From: Pseudomonas chlororaphis subsp. aurantiaca
GTDB lineage: Bacteria; Pseudomonadota; Gammaproteobacteria; Pseudomonadales; Pseudomonadaceae
Length of the DNA: 64,000 nt
Direction: 5' to 3'
NCBI RefSeq assembly: GCF_013466605.1
Contig: NZ_CP059162.1
Coordinates: 4,712,001 to 4,776,000 of the forward strand
Below, piece after piece: positions 8,071-16,810 of the stretch. The position numbers and the translations under genes were made by a program. The notes under the pieces were generated by a model, which did no database searches, was not told the DNA's origin, and saw nothing but the letters and a program-made list of their open reading frames with translations. Within the stretch, counting starts at the first letter, position 1. Each line of letters opens with the position of its first letter.

Positions 8071-8526
8071 ATGCTCACCCCCGAAACTGTGCACAAGGAA
8101 CTCACCGTCGGCCAAGTGGCCGCCCGCAGTGGCGTAGCGGTCACCGCGCTGCATTTCTATGAAACCAAGGGGCTGATCAAGAGCAACCGCAACGCCGGCA
8201 ACCAGCGCCGTTATCCACGGGAAGTGCTGCGCCGGGTGGCGCTGATCAAGGTGGCGCAGCGCCTGGGCATTCCCCTGGCCGAGATCGGCCAGGCCCTGCG
8301 CAGCCTGCCGGACCACCGCGCACCGACGGCCGCCGATTGGAAGCGGCTGTCCGAACAGTGGAGCCATGAACTGGATGAGCGGATCAAGCAACTGACTCTG
8401 CTGCGCGACCGCCTCAATGGCTGCATCGGCTGCGGCTGCCTGTCGATGCAAGACTGCCCGCTGCGCAACCAGGGCGACCAGCTGGGCGAACATGGCCCGG
8501 GCGCGCAATTGCTGGAAACCGACTGA
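8071..8526 (+). CDS. soxR: Redox-sensitive transcriptional activator SoxR
   Basis: A 151-residue MerR-family regulator that carries a [2Fe-2S] sensor. The N-terminal helix-turn-helix reads [20 protein letters not shown], followed by [20 protein letters not shown]. The iron-sulfur ligands are Cys118, Cys121, Cys123 and Cys129 ([14 protein letters not shown]), giving the SoxR-specific spacing C-x2-C-x-C-x5-C. In pseudomonads SoxR responds to redox-active molecules such as phenazines and regulates a few transport and modification genes rather than a superoxide regulon. The ATG at 8071 follows GCAGGAGCGCTGC; an in-frame start 30 bases upstream lacks a ribosome site. It is divergent from its likely target at 7587-7952. 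Confidence 0.95.
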   Translation: MLTPETVHKELTVGQVAARSGVAVTALHFYETKGLIKSNRNAGNQRRYPREVLRRVALIKVAQRLGIPLAEIGQALRSLPDHRAPTAADWKRLSEQWSHELDERIKQLTLLRDRLNGCIGCGCLSMQDCPLRNQGDQLGEHGPGAQLLETD

Positions 8527-8597
8527 GCGGACGGCGCAGCGGTTTCCCCAGCCGGCAATCGGTGGAGCAGCCGCTGCTGGCGTCTTTTCAGGTCAAA

Positions 8598-8642
8598 CCT
8601 CGGAATGCCGCCCAGCCCGATCGCGGCCTGCGGCAGCGGTGA
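8598..8642. repeat. Degenerate half of a large REP-type palindrome
   Basis: The segment cggaatgccgcccagcccga...cctgcggcagcggtgac closely matches the right arm of the palindromic element at 28812-28956. The left arm near 8545 has decayed (cagccggcaatcggtggagcagccgctgc). Confidence 0.55.
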
Positions 8643-8793
8643 CACCTCTTCCCCTGATCGCTGGCTCACTGTTGCCTGGCGAACACCTCGTCAGTTCAAA
8701 CCAGGCTGTGGATTCCCCGGGCCTATAGTGAACCGACCGGAAAACCGGCCAGGTTCACTTCGACGAACACCCAGACAAGAAAGGAGAACCGAG

Positions 8794-9255
8794 ATGAGCG
8801 TCAAACCCATCCCCGAGGGTTACCCCAGCATCACGCCCTACCTGGGAATCACGCAGGCTGCCGAGGCTATCGAGTTCTACAAGAATGCCTTCGGCGCCAT
8901 CCAGGTCATGCGCCTGGACATGCCCGACGGCAGTGTCGGCCATGCCGAGCTGCGCATCGGCGACTGCCCGATCATGCTGGGAACGCCCTGCGACCAAGGG
9001 CCATTGAGCAATCCCGACCAATCGCCTTCGGTCGGCCTGCACCTGTACGTCAACGATGTCGACAAACAGTTCGCCCAGGCCATCGCCGCCGGCGGCCAGG
9101 TGGTGTCCGAGGTCAAGGACCAGTTCTACGGCGACCGCAGCGGCACCCTCAAAGACCCGTTCGGCCACCTGTGGTTTCTCGCCACCCGCAAGGAAGACCT
9201 GAGCGAAGAGCAGATCAAGCAGCGGGCCATGGAGATGTTTAAACAGCAGGGATAA
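8794..9255 (+). CDS. VOC-family (glyoxalase/PhnB-like) protein
   Basis: A 153-residue single vicinal-oxygen-chelate domain of the PhnB/YdeM-like type. It contains YPSITPYLGITQAAEAIEFY at the N-terminus, the mid segment HAELRIGDCPIMLG, VGLHLYVNDVD and the closing FYGDRSGTLKDPFGHLWFLA. Members bind a metal or small molecule, and many have no assigned substrate. The ATG at 8794 is behind AAGGAGAACCGAG, an excellent ribosome site; the frame upstream to 8605 overlaps repeat DNA and is not homologous. It stands alone, with a REP pair directly downstream. Function remains general. Confidence 0.85.
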   Translation: MSVKPIPEGYPSITPYLGITQAAEAIEFYKNAFGAIQVMRLDMPDGSVGHAELRIGDCPIMLGTPCDQGPLSNPDQSPSVGLHLYVNDVDKQFAQAIAAGGQVVSEVKDQFYGDRSGTLKDPFGHLWFLATRKEDLSEEQIKQRAMEMFKQQG

Positions 9256-9276
9256 GCCCTGAACCTGTAAACCGTT

Positions 9277-9356
9277 GATCGCGGGCAAGTCGGATCGCCG
9301 CCCGCTCGCTCCTACAGACGTGCGTTCCCTTGTCGGAGCGAGGCTTGCCCGCGATA
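9277..9356. repeat. Paired inverted REP element
   Basis: Two REP arms face each other: gatcgcgggcaagtcggatc and gaggcttgcccgcgataac, with CTCCTACAG between. This is the same family as the elements at 18931-19005 and 30141-30235. It separates the VOC gene from the fpv operon. Confidence 0.8.
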
Positions 9357-9407
9357 ACGCTCTCAGCCCCATCACAGCATTGGCTTTTTGCACGCCATTG
9401 GTCGCGC

Positions 9408-9462
9408 GGAAACATTTACTTTCATATCGTCTTTCGGGATTTACGATTCTCATTCGTCTTAA
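9408..9462 (+). promoter_or_regulatory. Candidate iron-regulated promoter region of the fpv operon
   Basis: This segment lies 100-155 bases before fpvG. It holds GATTCTCATTCGTC (9445-9458), which resembles half of a Fur box; the best 19-base alignment to GATAATGATAATCATTATC matches only about 10 positions. It also holds GGAAAC and CGTCTTT blocks (9408-9413, 9429-9435), loosely like a FecI-type ECF promoter. No TAAAT-N16-CGT box was found here. Both signals are weak and the call rests mainly on position. Confidence 0.35.
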
Positions 9463-9563
9463 TTAGATGCAGCAGGTCGCGTTGGCGAAGGCTACGCCGC
9501 GGGTTTATCTCCGGGTTCGGCAGACGCCCGCGGCTCCACTCCTCGAATCAAGACGCGTGCTCA

Positions 9564-10775
9564 ATGTCGAAGAAGTCCCGCTCGAAAATCTGGTTTCTCG
9601 TTCACAGCTGGCTGGCGCTGCCCATCTGGTTCTTTGTGCTGATCGTTTGCGTCACCGGCACCCTGGCCGTGGTCAGCCAGGAAATCGTCTGGCTGGCCAA
9701 CCCCGACATCCGGGCCAGCAAACCTTCCGACGACGCCCAGCCACTGAGCCATGACCAGATCGTCAAGGCCATCAAGCAGGCCGAACCGCAGACCCTGGTC
9801 GACAGCATCAGCACCCCCGACGAAGCGCATTTCGCCCTGACCGTGGGCGTCAACTACCCCGATGGCCGTTCCGTCGAGGTCTATGTCAATCCATACACCG
9901 GCGTTATCCAGGGCGTCAGCCCGCAGTTCAACTTCCAGGCCTTCACCCGAGCGCTGCACGGCTGGTGGCTGGTGCCTTTCACCAATGGCTACAGCTGGGG
10001 CTGGTACCTGGTATCGCTGCTCGGCCTGCCGATGCTGGCTTCGCTGGTCACGGGCCTGGTGGTCTACAAGAAGTTCTGGAAGGGTTTTCTCAAGCCGACC
10101 CTGCGCCTGCGCCACGGCGCGCGGATTTTCTGGGGCGACTTCCATCGCCTGAGCGGCATCTGGTCGATCTGGTTCATCGCGGTGATCTCCATCACCGGCA
10201 CCTGGTTCCTGATCGAGGCGATTCTCGGCGACAACCAGATCACCATTTCCAGCGAACCCATAGTGCCGGTGATCGCCCGCGAAAGCGTGCCAACCTCCGC
10301 CAACGGCAGCCCGGCGCCGATGATCGGTGTCGATAAAGCCATCCGCCTCACCACCCAGAAGATTCCGGACTTCGAGGTCGGCTTCGTCCGGCTGCCGGCC
10401 AATGCCTACAGCCACCTGTTCATCGGCGGCCGCGGTTGGTACCCGCTGATGTACCAGACCGCCAACCTCAACCCGTACACCGGCTCCATCGATACCACAC
10501 ACCTGCTGTCCGATCGCTCGACCCTGGAGTTCGTCACCGAGTCCATGCGTCCGCTGCACACCGGTGACTTCGGCGGCATCTGGATCAAGCTGATCTGGTG
10601 CTTCTTCGGCCTGTTGCTGAGCATGATGGTGCTCAGCGGCCTGCTGATCTGGACCAAGCGCACCGCCCTGGCCACCGCCGCGGCCCTCAAGCGCAGCCAC
10701 AAGACAGCGCGCCCCGCCCTCGCCCAGCGCCCGCTTGCGGCCCTGCACAGCGACACCCCGGAGGGCAACCTGTGA
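9564..10775 (+). CDS. fpvG: FpvG, PepSY-type membrane iron reductase for ferripyoverdine
   Basis: A 403-residue inner-membrane protein of the PepSY_TM family. It has a first membrane segment near residues 15-37 (SWLALPIWFFVLIVCVTGTL), a PepSY-containing periplasmic loop, then ALHGWWLVPF, SLLGLPMLASLVTGLVVY, WSIWFIAVISITGTWFLI and a final helix WCFFGLLLSMMVLSGLLIW. Histidines in LVHSWLALP, RALHGWW, FHRLSGIW and MRPLHTGD could bind haem. In P. aeruginosa FpvG reduces Fe3+ in ferripyoverdine in the periplasm, releasing iron without destroying the siderophore. The ATG at 9564 has a poor ribosome site, but the longer frame back to 9330 runs through repeat DNA. It begins fpvGHJKCDEF. Confidence 0.88.
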   Translation: MSKKSRSKIWFLVHSWLALPIWFFVLIVCVTGTLAVVSQEIVWLANPDIRASKPSDDAQPLSHDQIVKAIKQAEPQTLVDSISTPDEAHFALTVGVNYPDGRSVEVYVNPYTGVIQGVSPQFNFQAFTRALHGWWLVPFTNGYSWGWYLVSLLGLPMLASLVTGLVVYKKFWKGFLKPTLRLRHGARIFWGDFHRLSGIWSIWFIAVISITGTWFLIEAILGDNQITISSEPIVPVIARESVPTSANGSPAPMIGVDKAIRLTTQKIPDFEVGFVRLPANAYSHLFIGGRGWYPLMYQTANLNPYTGSIDTTHLLSDRSTLEFVTESMRPLHTGDFGGIWIKLIWCFFGLLLSMMVLSGLLIWTKRTALATAAALKRSHKTARPALAQRPLAALHSDTPEGNL

Positions 10776-11314
10776 GCAAGACAGACAGCGCAATGCCGGT
10801 TTCGCCCCTGCGCCAGTTCTGGCTGAAATGGCGTTTCCACCTGAACATCCTGCTGTTGCTGATCCCCCTAGGCTTCATGCCCAAGTACTTTGCCGACGCG
10901 GCGCTGGCCCGTGGCGATAGCGGCCTGGGCGAACGCGAGGTGGGCGAGGTGCAGGTCGGGCCCTGGAGCCTGCGCCTGGCCGAACTGCGTAACGAAGCGC
11001 CGCAACTCCAGGGGCCGGCCGGCTATATGAAGGGCTTCAACGCCGCCCTGTGCGACGCCTGCATCGATCAGGTCAAGGCCACCTACCTGCGCATCGGCAA
11101 GCCCCGCAGCCTGCGCGCCGCCGGGGTGATTTTCTTCGGCACCGCGTACCGCATGGGGGCCAGCCTGCCCGTTCCGGAAAAGACCAAGGCCGACGCCGAG
11201 CTGTGGATCACCATGGAAGGCTGGGACGGCAGCATGCACCAGGCGGCCATCCCCCTGGGCCAGGCATCCCCGGCGACCCTCGCCTGGCTGAACAAACAAG
11301 GAGGCAAACCATGA
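10772..11314 (+). CDS. fpvH: FpvH, membrane-anchored partner of the FpvG reductase
   Basis: A 180-residue protein starting at GTG 10772, which overlaps the fpvG stop (GTGA) and follows CGGAGGGCAACCT. One N-terminal membrane segment (FHLNILLLLIPLGFMPKYF) precedes a periplasmic part with ALCDACIDQVKATYLRIGKP, a CxxC pair that could bind metal or haem. In P. aeruginosa FpvH, FpvJ and FpvK form the reductase complex with FpvG that frees iron from pyoverdine. I assign the symbol from operon order and topology, not from a catalytic motif. Confidence 0.82.
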   Translation: MSKTDSAMPVSPLRQFWLKWRFHLNILLLLIPLGFMPKYFADAALARGDSGLGEREVGEVQVGPWSLRLAELRNEAPQLQGPAGYMKGFNAALCDACIDQVKATYLRIGKPRSLRAAGVIFFGTAYRMGASLPVPEKTKADAELWITMEGWDGSMHQAAIPLGQASPATLAWLNKQGGKP

Positions 11315-11655
11315 TTGCTGTACCCACCGCCCGCCTGCGCCTGCTCGGTGCCGGCGCGCTCCTGTTCGCCAGCGCCGTGTTCAGCGGCGGCGCCCTGGCC
11401 CACAACCCGATGTGCGAGTGCAAGCAGATCGACGGCGAGCAGATCCGCTGCACCGGCGGCTTCTCCGATGGCAGCGGCGCCCCGGGGGTGACCATGGACG
11501 TGATCGGCTACGACGAAACCATCCTGGTGCCCGGCAAGCTGGGCGCCGACTCCACCCTGACCTTCAAGAAACCCGACGCCGAGTTCTATGTGCTGTTCGA
11601 CGCCGGCCCCGGCCACGTGGTCGAGATCGACCAAGCCGACATCGAGGCCCCATGA
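11311..11655 (+). CDS. fpvJ: FpvJ, small periplasmic component of the iron-release complex
   Basis: A 114-residue protein whose ATG at 11311 overlaps the fpvH stop (ATGA), behind AAGGAGGCAAACC. It has a signal peptide (LRLLGAGALLFASAVFSGGA) with cleavage likely after ALA-H. The mature part includes HNPMCECKQIDGEQIRCTGG, with three cysteines, and FSDGSGAPGVTMDVIGYDE. It is presumed to sit in the periplasm with FpvG, FpvH and FpvK. No enzymatic motif is visible; the role is known only from the system as a whole. Confidence 0.82.
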   Translation: MIAVPTARLRLLGAGALLFASAVFSGGALAHNPMCECKQIDGEQIRCTGGFSDGSGAPGVTMDVIGYDETILVPGKLGADSTLTFKKPDAEFYVLFDAGPGHVVEIDQADIEAP

Positions 11656-12224
11656 GCACCTCCACCCTCCAAGTCGTGCGCCCGGCCGGCGCCGGCCATG
11701 AAACCCTCTACGTCCTGCTGCTGTGCCTGTTGATCCTCAGCGTGGCCGGTTCCGTGGTGCTGTGGCGCGGCGAAACCCGCGAAGTGGCCAGCGTCGACAG
11801 CCATCAACTGGACGCCCGCCGCGACCTCACCGCCGGCGAACAGGGCCTGTACGCCGACCTGCGGGTGACCCTCGACGAAATCCGCCTGCTGCGCGAAGAA
11901 GCCCAGGTCCTGCCGACGCCCGAGCAACTGGCCGAGGAAGGCTTTGCGCCCTTTGCCCAGGACGCCAGCGCGGTGAGCCGTGGCGGGCATGTCTGGCAAC
12001 TGCGGCAACAGGCCTACGTCGGCCTCAGCCGGAACATTGAAGTGGCCGGTTCGTTGCTGATGCGCATCGCTGCCGATCCGGCCGCCGCCCCGGACATCTG
12101 GCTCAATCGCGGCCCGTCCCTCGCCGCCCCCGACGACCTCAGCGACGCCGCCCTGGTCAGTGCCGGCTGGCAGCAGGTGGTCGCGCAATTCGATGCCGGA
12201 GTGACCCGCCAGCATCGCCACTGA
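11652..12224 (+). CDS. fpvK: FpvK, single-pass membrane component of the iron-release complex
   Basis: A 190-residue protein whose ATG at 11652 overlaps the fpvJ stop by four bases. It has one membrane anchor at about residues 19-39 (LYVLLLCLLILSVAGSVVLW) followed by a mostly helical periplasmic domain rich in Glu and Leu (LYADLRVTLDEIRLLREEAQ). It has no recognised catalytic motif. Order and topology match fpvK of P. aeruginosa, whose product joins FpvG, FpvH and FpvJ. Confidence 0.8.
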   Translation: MSTSTLQVVRPAGAGHETLYVLLLCLLILSVAGSVVLWRGETREVASVDSHQLDARRDLTAGEQGLYADLRVTLDEIRLLREEAQVLPTPEQLAEEGFAPFAQDASAVSRGGHVWQLRQQAYVGLSRNIEVAGSLLMRIAADPAAAPDIWLNRGPSLAAPDDLSDAALVSAGWQQVVAQFDAGVTRQHRH

Positions 12225-12259
12225 ACCCACGCATTCACCCGAGAGAAGACCGCTAGCCC

Positions 12260-13189
12260 ATGCCTATTTCATCTCAACGCCGCCCGTTCCTGCGGGTGCT
12301 GCTGGTCAGCCTGTTCGCCCTGTTGCTCATCCCTCTCGCCACGGCCGACCAGGCCAAGCGCCTGCGTATCGGCATCACCCTGCATCCCTACTACAGCTAT
12401 GTGGCCAACATTGTCGGCGACAAGGCCGAGGTCGTGCCGCTGATTCCCGCCGGCTTCAACCCCCACGCCTATGAGCCGCGCGCCGAAGACATCAAGCGCA
12501 TCGGCACCCTGGACGTGATCGTGCTCAACGGCGTCGGCCACGACGACTTCGCCGACCGCATGATCGAGGCCAGCGAGCGCCCGGACATCCCGGTGATCGA
12601 GGCCAACCAGAACGTGCCGCTGCTGGCCGCCACCGGCATCGCCGCACGCGGCGCCGGCAAGGTGGTCAACCCGCACACCTTCCTGTCCATCAGCGCCTCC
12701 ATCGCCCAGGTCAACAACATCGCCCGCGAGCTGGGCAAGATGGACCCGGCCAACGCCAAGGCCTACACCCAGAACGCCCGCGCCTACGGCAAGCGCCTGC
12801 GGCAGATGCGCGCCGACGCCCTGGCCAAGCTGACCACGGCGCCCAACGCCGACCTGCGGGTGGCCACGGTGCACGCCGCCTACGATTACCTGCTGCGCGA
12901 GTTCGGCCTGGAAGTCACCGCCGTGGTCGAGCCGGCCCATGGCATCGAGCCCAGCCCGAGCCAGTTGAAAAAGACCATCGACCAACTGCGTGAGCTGGAC
13001 GTCAAGGTGATCTTCTCCGAGATGGACTTCCCGTCCACCTACGTCGACACCATCCAGCGCGAGTCCGGGATCAAGCTGTACCCGCTGTCGCACATTTCCT
13101 ACGGCGACTACAGCGCCGAGAAATACGAGAAGGAAATGGCCGGCAACCTCGACACCGTGGTCCGGGCGATCCAGGAGGCCGGCGCATGA
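12260..13189 (+). CDS. fpvC: FpvC, periplasmic metal-binding protein of the FpvCDEF ABC system
   Basis: A 309-residue ZnuA/TroA-type cluster-9 solute-binding protein with an N-terminal signal peptide (VLLVSLFALLLIPLATADQA). Likely metal-ligand regions are ITLHPYYSYVANIVG, AGFNPHAYEPRAEDIKRI, NPHTFLSISAS and IFSEMDFPS. In P. aeruginosa FpvC receives iron stripped from pyoverdine; with FpvF it forms the periplasmic part of the system. It is the fifth gene of the operon, 35 bases after fpvK, and its stop overlaps fpvD. The fold also occurs in zinc and manganese transporters, so the iron role rests on operon context. Confidence 0.87.
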   Translation: MPISSQRRPFLRVLLVSLFALLLIPLATADQAKRLRIGITLHPYYSYVANIVGDKAEVVPLIPAGFNPHAYEPRAEDIKRIGTLDVIVLNGVGHDDFADRMIEASERPDIPVIEANQNVPLLAATGIAARGAGKVVNPHTFLSISASIAQVNNIARELGKMDPANAKAYTQNARAYGKRLRQMRADALAKLTTAPNADLRVATVHAAYDYLLREFGLEVTAVVEPAHGIEPSPSQLKKTIDQLRELDVKVIFSEMDFPSTYVDTIQRESGIKLYPLSHISYGDYSAEKYEKEMAGNLDTVVRAIQEAGA

Positions 13190-13941
13190 CCGCCCTGCAC
13201 ACCCTGGCCCGCGGCCCGTCCATCGAGTTCGACCAGGTCAGCCTGACCCTGGGCCGCACCACCATCCTCGACAACGTCAGCTTCAAGGTGCAGCCCGGCA
13301 CCCTGCATGCGCTGGTGGGCCCCAACGGCGGCGGCAAGAGCTCGCTGATCAAGACCCTGCTCGGGCAGATGCCCCACCAGGGCCAGTTGAGCCTGCACTG
13401 GCCGGGCGAACCGGGGGTGATCGGTTATGTGCCGCAAGCCCTGGAATTCGATCGCGGCCTGCCGATGACCGTCGACGACTTCATGGCCGCCATGTGCCAG
13501 CGCCGCCCGGCTTTCCTCGGCCACAGCCGGCATTACGCCACGGCCATAGGCGAAGCCCTGGAGCGGGTCGGCATGCAGGACAAGCGCAAGCGGCGCATGG
13601 GCGCCCTGTCCGGCGGCGAACGCCAGCGGGTGTTGCTGGCCCAGGGGCTGATCCCGGCGCCGCAGTTGCTGGTGCTGGACGAGCCGATGTCGGCCCTCGA
13701 TGAGGCCGGCATCCAGGTTTTCGAGCGCCTGCTCGGCGACTGGCGCCAGGCCGGGATCACCCTGTTGTGGATCGAACACGACCTGGAAGCGGTCGGCCGC
13801 CTGGCGGACCGGGTCACCGGACTGCATCGCCGGGTGCTGTTCGACGCCCAGCCGCAACAAGCGCTGACCCCGGAATGCCTGCTGACGCTGTTTTCCACCC
13901 ACCCGCGCAGCGCGGACATCGTCAGCGGGAGTGTTGCCTGA
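13186..13941 (+). CDS. fpvD: FpvD, ATP-binding subunit of the FpvCDEF transporter
   Basis: A 251-residue ABC ATPase. Walker A is LVGPNGGGKSSLIKTL, the Q-loop region is GYVPQALEFDR, the signature is LSGGERQRVLLAQGL, Walker B LLVLDEPMSALDE and the H-loop IEHDLEAVGRL. It powers the cluster-9-type permease FpvE. It overlaps fpvC by four bases and fpvE by one, so the three are translationally coupled. Confidence 0.9.
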   Translation: MTALHTLARGPSIEFDQVSLTLGRTTILDNVSFKVQPGTLHALVGPNGGGKSSLIKTLLGQMPHQGQLSLHWPGEPGVIGYVPQALEFDRGLPMTVDDFMAAMCQRRPAFLGHSRHYATAIGEALERVGMQDKRKRRMGALSGGERQRVLLAQGLIPAPQLLVLDEPMSALDEAGIQVFERLLGDWRQAGITLLWIEHDLEAVGRLADRVTGLHRRVLFDAQPQQALTPECLLTLFSTHPRSADIVSGSVA

Positions 13942-14840
13942 TGAGTTACGAAACCTTTCGTCTGATGATCCAGGGCTGGGCCTCCTCTGGTTACCTGCCG
14001 GAAGCGCTGGCCTATGGGTTTGTGGTCAACGCCCTGCTCGCCGGCCTGTTGATCGGCCCGGTGCTCGGCGGGTTGGGCACTCTGGTGGTGGTCAAGCGCT
14101 TCGCCTTCTTCTCCGAAGCGGTGGGCCACGCGGCCCTGACCGGCGTGGCCATCGGCATTCTGCTCGGCGAGCCCTACACCGGCCCGTACGGCAGCCTGTT
14201 CGGCTACTGCCTGCTGTTCGGCATCCTGCTCAACTACCTGCGTAACCGCACCGGCCTGGCGCCGGACACCCTGATCGGCGTGTTCCTCTCGGTGTCCCTG
14301 GCCCTGGGCGCCAGCCTGCTGCTGATCCTCGCCGGCAAGATCAACGTGCACATCCTGGAAAACGTGCTGTTCGGTTCGGTGCTCACGGTCAACGGCAACG
14401 ACCTGCTGGTGCTGCTGATCGTCGGCGCCCTGGTGATGGGCCTGAGCCTGCCGCTGTACAACCGCATCATGCTGGCCAGCTTCAACCCGCAACTGGCGGC
14501 GGTGCGCGGCGTCGCGGTGAAAACCCTGGACTACCTGTTCGTGATCCTGGTGACCCTGATCACCGTGGCCGCGGTGAAAGTCATAGGCGCGATCCTGGTA
14601 GGCGCCCTGCTGGTGATCCCGGCGGCGGCCGCGCGTCTGTTGAGCCAGTCGCTCAAGGGCTTTTTCTGGATCTCGGTGCTGATCGCCACGCTCAGCACCC
14701 TGTGCGGCATCCTGCTGCCGATCCTCTTCGACCTGCCGGTGCCCTCCGGCGCCGCGATCATCCTGGTGACCGGTGTCGCCTTCACCCTGGCCGCCATTGC
14801 CCGCGGCATTGTCCCCAGCCTCAAAGGGAATATCGGATAA
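13941..14840 (+). CDS. fpvE: FpvE, permease subunit of the FpvCDEF transporter
   Basis: A 299-residue ABC-3 family (ZnuB/TroC) integral membrane protein with about eight hydrophobic segments, such as NALLAGLLIGPVLGGLGTLV, LLILAGKINVHILENVLFGS and VIGAILVGALLVIPAAAARL. The family motif KRFAFFSEAVGHAALTGVAI follows the first helix. The ATG at 13941 overlaps the last base of fpvD. A longer in-frame start at 13767 lies within fpvD and is rejected. Confidence 0.9.
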   Translation: MSYETFRLMIQGWASSGYLPEALAYGFVVNALLAGLLIGPVLGGLGTLVVVKRFAFFSEAVGHAALTGVAIGILLGEPYTGPYGSLFGYCLLFGILLNYLRNRTGLAPDTLIGVFLSVSLALGASLLLILAGKINVHILENVLFGSVLTVNGNDLLVLLIVGALVMGLSLPLYNRIMLASFNPQLAAVRGVAVKTLDYLFVILVTLITVAAVKVIGAILVGALLVIPAAAARLLSQSLKGFFWISVLIATLSTLCGILLPILFDLPVPSGAAIILVTGVAFTLAAIARGIVPSLKGNIG

Positions 14841-15821
14841 ATGCACAGCTCATTACGTCACCTGACACTTCCCCTGGCTTTGGCCCTCGCCGAACTGAGT
14901 AGCGCTCCGGCCCTGGCCCAGCCGGACCGTTTCGAACCCATGCGCGTCACCGCCAACCAGAGCCTGGGCACCACGGCGCTGCACAGCAGCCGTTCACACA
15001 AGCCACTCACCGTGCTGGCCTCGCTGCCGGTGACCTTCGGCCTTGCCCAGTTGCTGCTGCAAGGCACCGACGTGCAGCTCGAACGCGCTGCCCCCGACAA
15101 CCTGCCGGGCTCGCGCCAGACCGCCTACTTCACCGGGCGTGGCGCCCCGGCGCTGCACAAGCTGGCCCTCGACGCCGACGCGGTGATCGGCCTGCGCTCG
15201 ATCTGGCCGGACGACCCGCTGTACCCCAACGCGCGGCGCAGCAACATCCGCATCGTCGAAGTCGATGCCGCGCGCCCGGTGGACGGCGCCCTGCCCGGCG
15301 TGGCCCTGCAACCCGGCAAGAGCGATGGCCTGAACAGCCAGCCGTGGCTGTCGAGCAACAATTTAGGGCGCATGGCCGATGTGCTGGCCGCCGATCTGGT
15401 GCGCCTGACCCCCGCCGCCAAGCCGAAGATCGACGCTAACCTGGCCAGCCTCAAGCAACGCCTGCTCAAGCTCAGCGCCGATACCGAGGGGCAGTTGGCC
15501 AACGCCGACAACCTCAGCGTGCTCAGCCTCAGCGATCACTTCGGTTATCTGGTCAGTGGGCTCAACCTGGAACTGCTGGACGTCGACGCCCGCGCCGACA
15601 ACGAGTGGACACCCGAAGCCCTGCAGCAGCTGCAAGCCCGGCTCAAGGACAACGAGGTGGCCATCGTCCTGCATCACCGCCAGCCGTCCGACGCGATCAA
15701 GGCCGCCATCAGCGCCGCCGGCAGCCAGTTGCTGGTGCTGCAAACCGACAGCGCCGACCCGCTGGCGGAGCTGGAGAGCAACATCCAGCAAATCACCACG
15801 GCGCTGGACGCCAAGTCCTGA
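14841..15821 (+). CDS. fpvF: FpvF, second periplasmic binding protein, pyoverdine-binding
   Basis: A 326-residue periplasmic protein with a signal peptide (LTLPLALALAELSSAPALA) and a cluster-9 solute-binding fold more diverged than FpvC. It contains ASLPVTFGLAQLLLQGTDVQ, LHKLALDADAVIGLRSIWPD and SLSDHFGYLVSGLNLELLD. P. aeruginosa FpvF binds pyoverdine and interacts with FpvC. The ATG directly follows the fpvE stop with no gap. It is the last gene of the operon. Confidence 0.85.
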   Translation: MHSSLRHLTLPLALALAELSSAPALAQPDRFEPMRVTANQSLGTTALHSSRSHKPLTVLASLPVTFGLAQLLLQGTDVQLERAAPDNLPGSRQTAYFTGRGAPALHKLALDADAVIGLRSIWPDDPLYPNARRSNIRIVEVDAARPVDGALPGVALQPGKSDGLNSQPWLSSNNLGRMADVLAADLVRLTPAAKPKIDANLASLKQRLLKLSADTEGQLANADNLSVLSLSDHFGYLVSGLNLELLDVDARADNEWTPEALQQLQARLKDNEVAIVLHHRQPSDAIKAAISAAGSQLLVLQTDSADPLAELESNIQQITTALDAKS

Positions 15822-15847
15822 ATGGGCCATGCGGCAACTGCGTTGCC

Positions 15848-15886
15848 GATCGCAGCCTCGCTGGGACTCGGCAGCGGCTACAGGCG
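15848..15886. repeat. Half REP-type element
   Basis: cgatcgcagcctcgctgggactcggcagcggctacagg is the right arm of the same palindromic family found at 16865-17016 and 53341-53439. It lies between fpvF and the methyltransferase gene. Confidence 0.55.
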
Positions 15887-15974
15887 CCTGCCTGCGCTTA
15901 CAAATTCCCCCAAGAATCGCCCGTCTCGCCGGTGCTAGCCTGCTGCTCCCCTTGAACGGACAGGAAGCCCCGCC

Positions 15975-16802
15975 ATGAGTGACTACCTCAAGCTCAACCA
16001 GGCCAACTGGGACGAGCGCGCACCGCTGCACGCGGCCTCGCCGGACTACCAGGCACAGCTGTTTGTCGACGACCCGCGGCACCTGTCCGAGGTGGTGCGG
16101 TTCGACCTGCCGCTGCTGGGAGACATCAGCGGCCTGCGCGGCGTGCATCTGCAATGCCATATCGGCACCGATACCCTGTCGCTGGCCCGCCTCGGCGCGC
16201 GGATGACCGGGCTGGACTTCTCCCCCGCGTCCCTGGCCGAAGCCCGCAGCCTGACGGCGCGCACGGGTGCGGCTATCGAGTTCGTCGAATCCGACGTCTA
16301 CAAGGCCTCCGAAGTACTGCCCAAGGGAGCCTTCGATCTGGTCTACACCGGTATCGGCGCCCTGTGCTGGCTGCCCAGCGTCGACACCTGGGCGCGTAAT
16401 GTCAGCAAACTGCTCAAGCCCGGCGGCCGGCTGTTTATCCGCGAAGGCCACCCGATGCTCTGGGCCCTGGACGAAAGCCACGAGGATGCGCTGCTGGTGG
16501 ACCTGCCCTACTTCGAGCGCAGCGAACCGCTGGTGTGGGACGACGACAGCACCTACGTCAGCACCGACCGGCCGCTCAAGGCCACGGTGACCCATGCGTG
16601 GAACCATGGCCTGGGGGAAATCGTCAGCGCGCTGCTCAAGCACGGCCTGCAGATCAGCGGCCTGGTGGAACACCAGAGCATCCCCTGGGAAGCCCTGCCC
16701 GGGCAGATGCGCCGTGACGAACGAGGCGAATGGCACCTGCAACAAGCCCCTTGGCGCCTGCCATTGAGCTACACCTTGCAAGCCATCAAGCGCCCGATCT
16801 GA
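15975..16802 (+). CDS. Class I SAM-dependent methyltransferase
   Basis: A 275-residue protein with the Rossmann-type methyltransferase core. Motif I is GVHLQCHIGTDTLSLARLGA, in which the usual glycine-rich loop is partly replaced by QCHIGT. Motif II is VTGLDFSP-like (MTGLDFSPASLAEARS) and motif IV FDLVYTGIGALCWLP. Motif VI is LLKPGGRLFIREGHPML. The C-terminal half holds several Trp and His residues (HAWNHGLGEIVSALLKHG), as in small-molecule methyltransferases. It sits between the fpv operon and mbtH but faces mbtH. A dedicated terminator directly after it suggests an independent unit. There is no sign it modifies pyoverdine, and the substrate is unknown. Confidence 0.82.
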   Translation: MSDYLKLNQANWDERAPLHAASPDYQAQLFVDDPRHLSEVVRFDLPLLGDISGLRGVHLQCHIGTDTLSLARLGARMTGLDFSPASLAEARSLTARTGAAIEFVESDVYKASEVLPKGAFDLVYTGIGALCWLPSVDTWARNVSKLLKPGGRLFIREGHPMLWALDESHEDALLVDLPYFERSEPLVWDDDSTYVSTDRPLKATVTHAWNHGLGEIVSALLKHGLQISGLVEHQSIPWEALPGQMRRDERGEWHLQQAPWRLPLSYTLQAIKRPI

Positions 16803-16810
16803 CGCCCACA

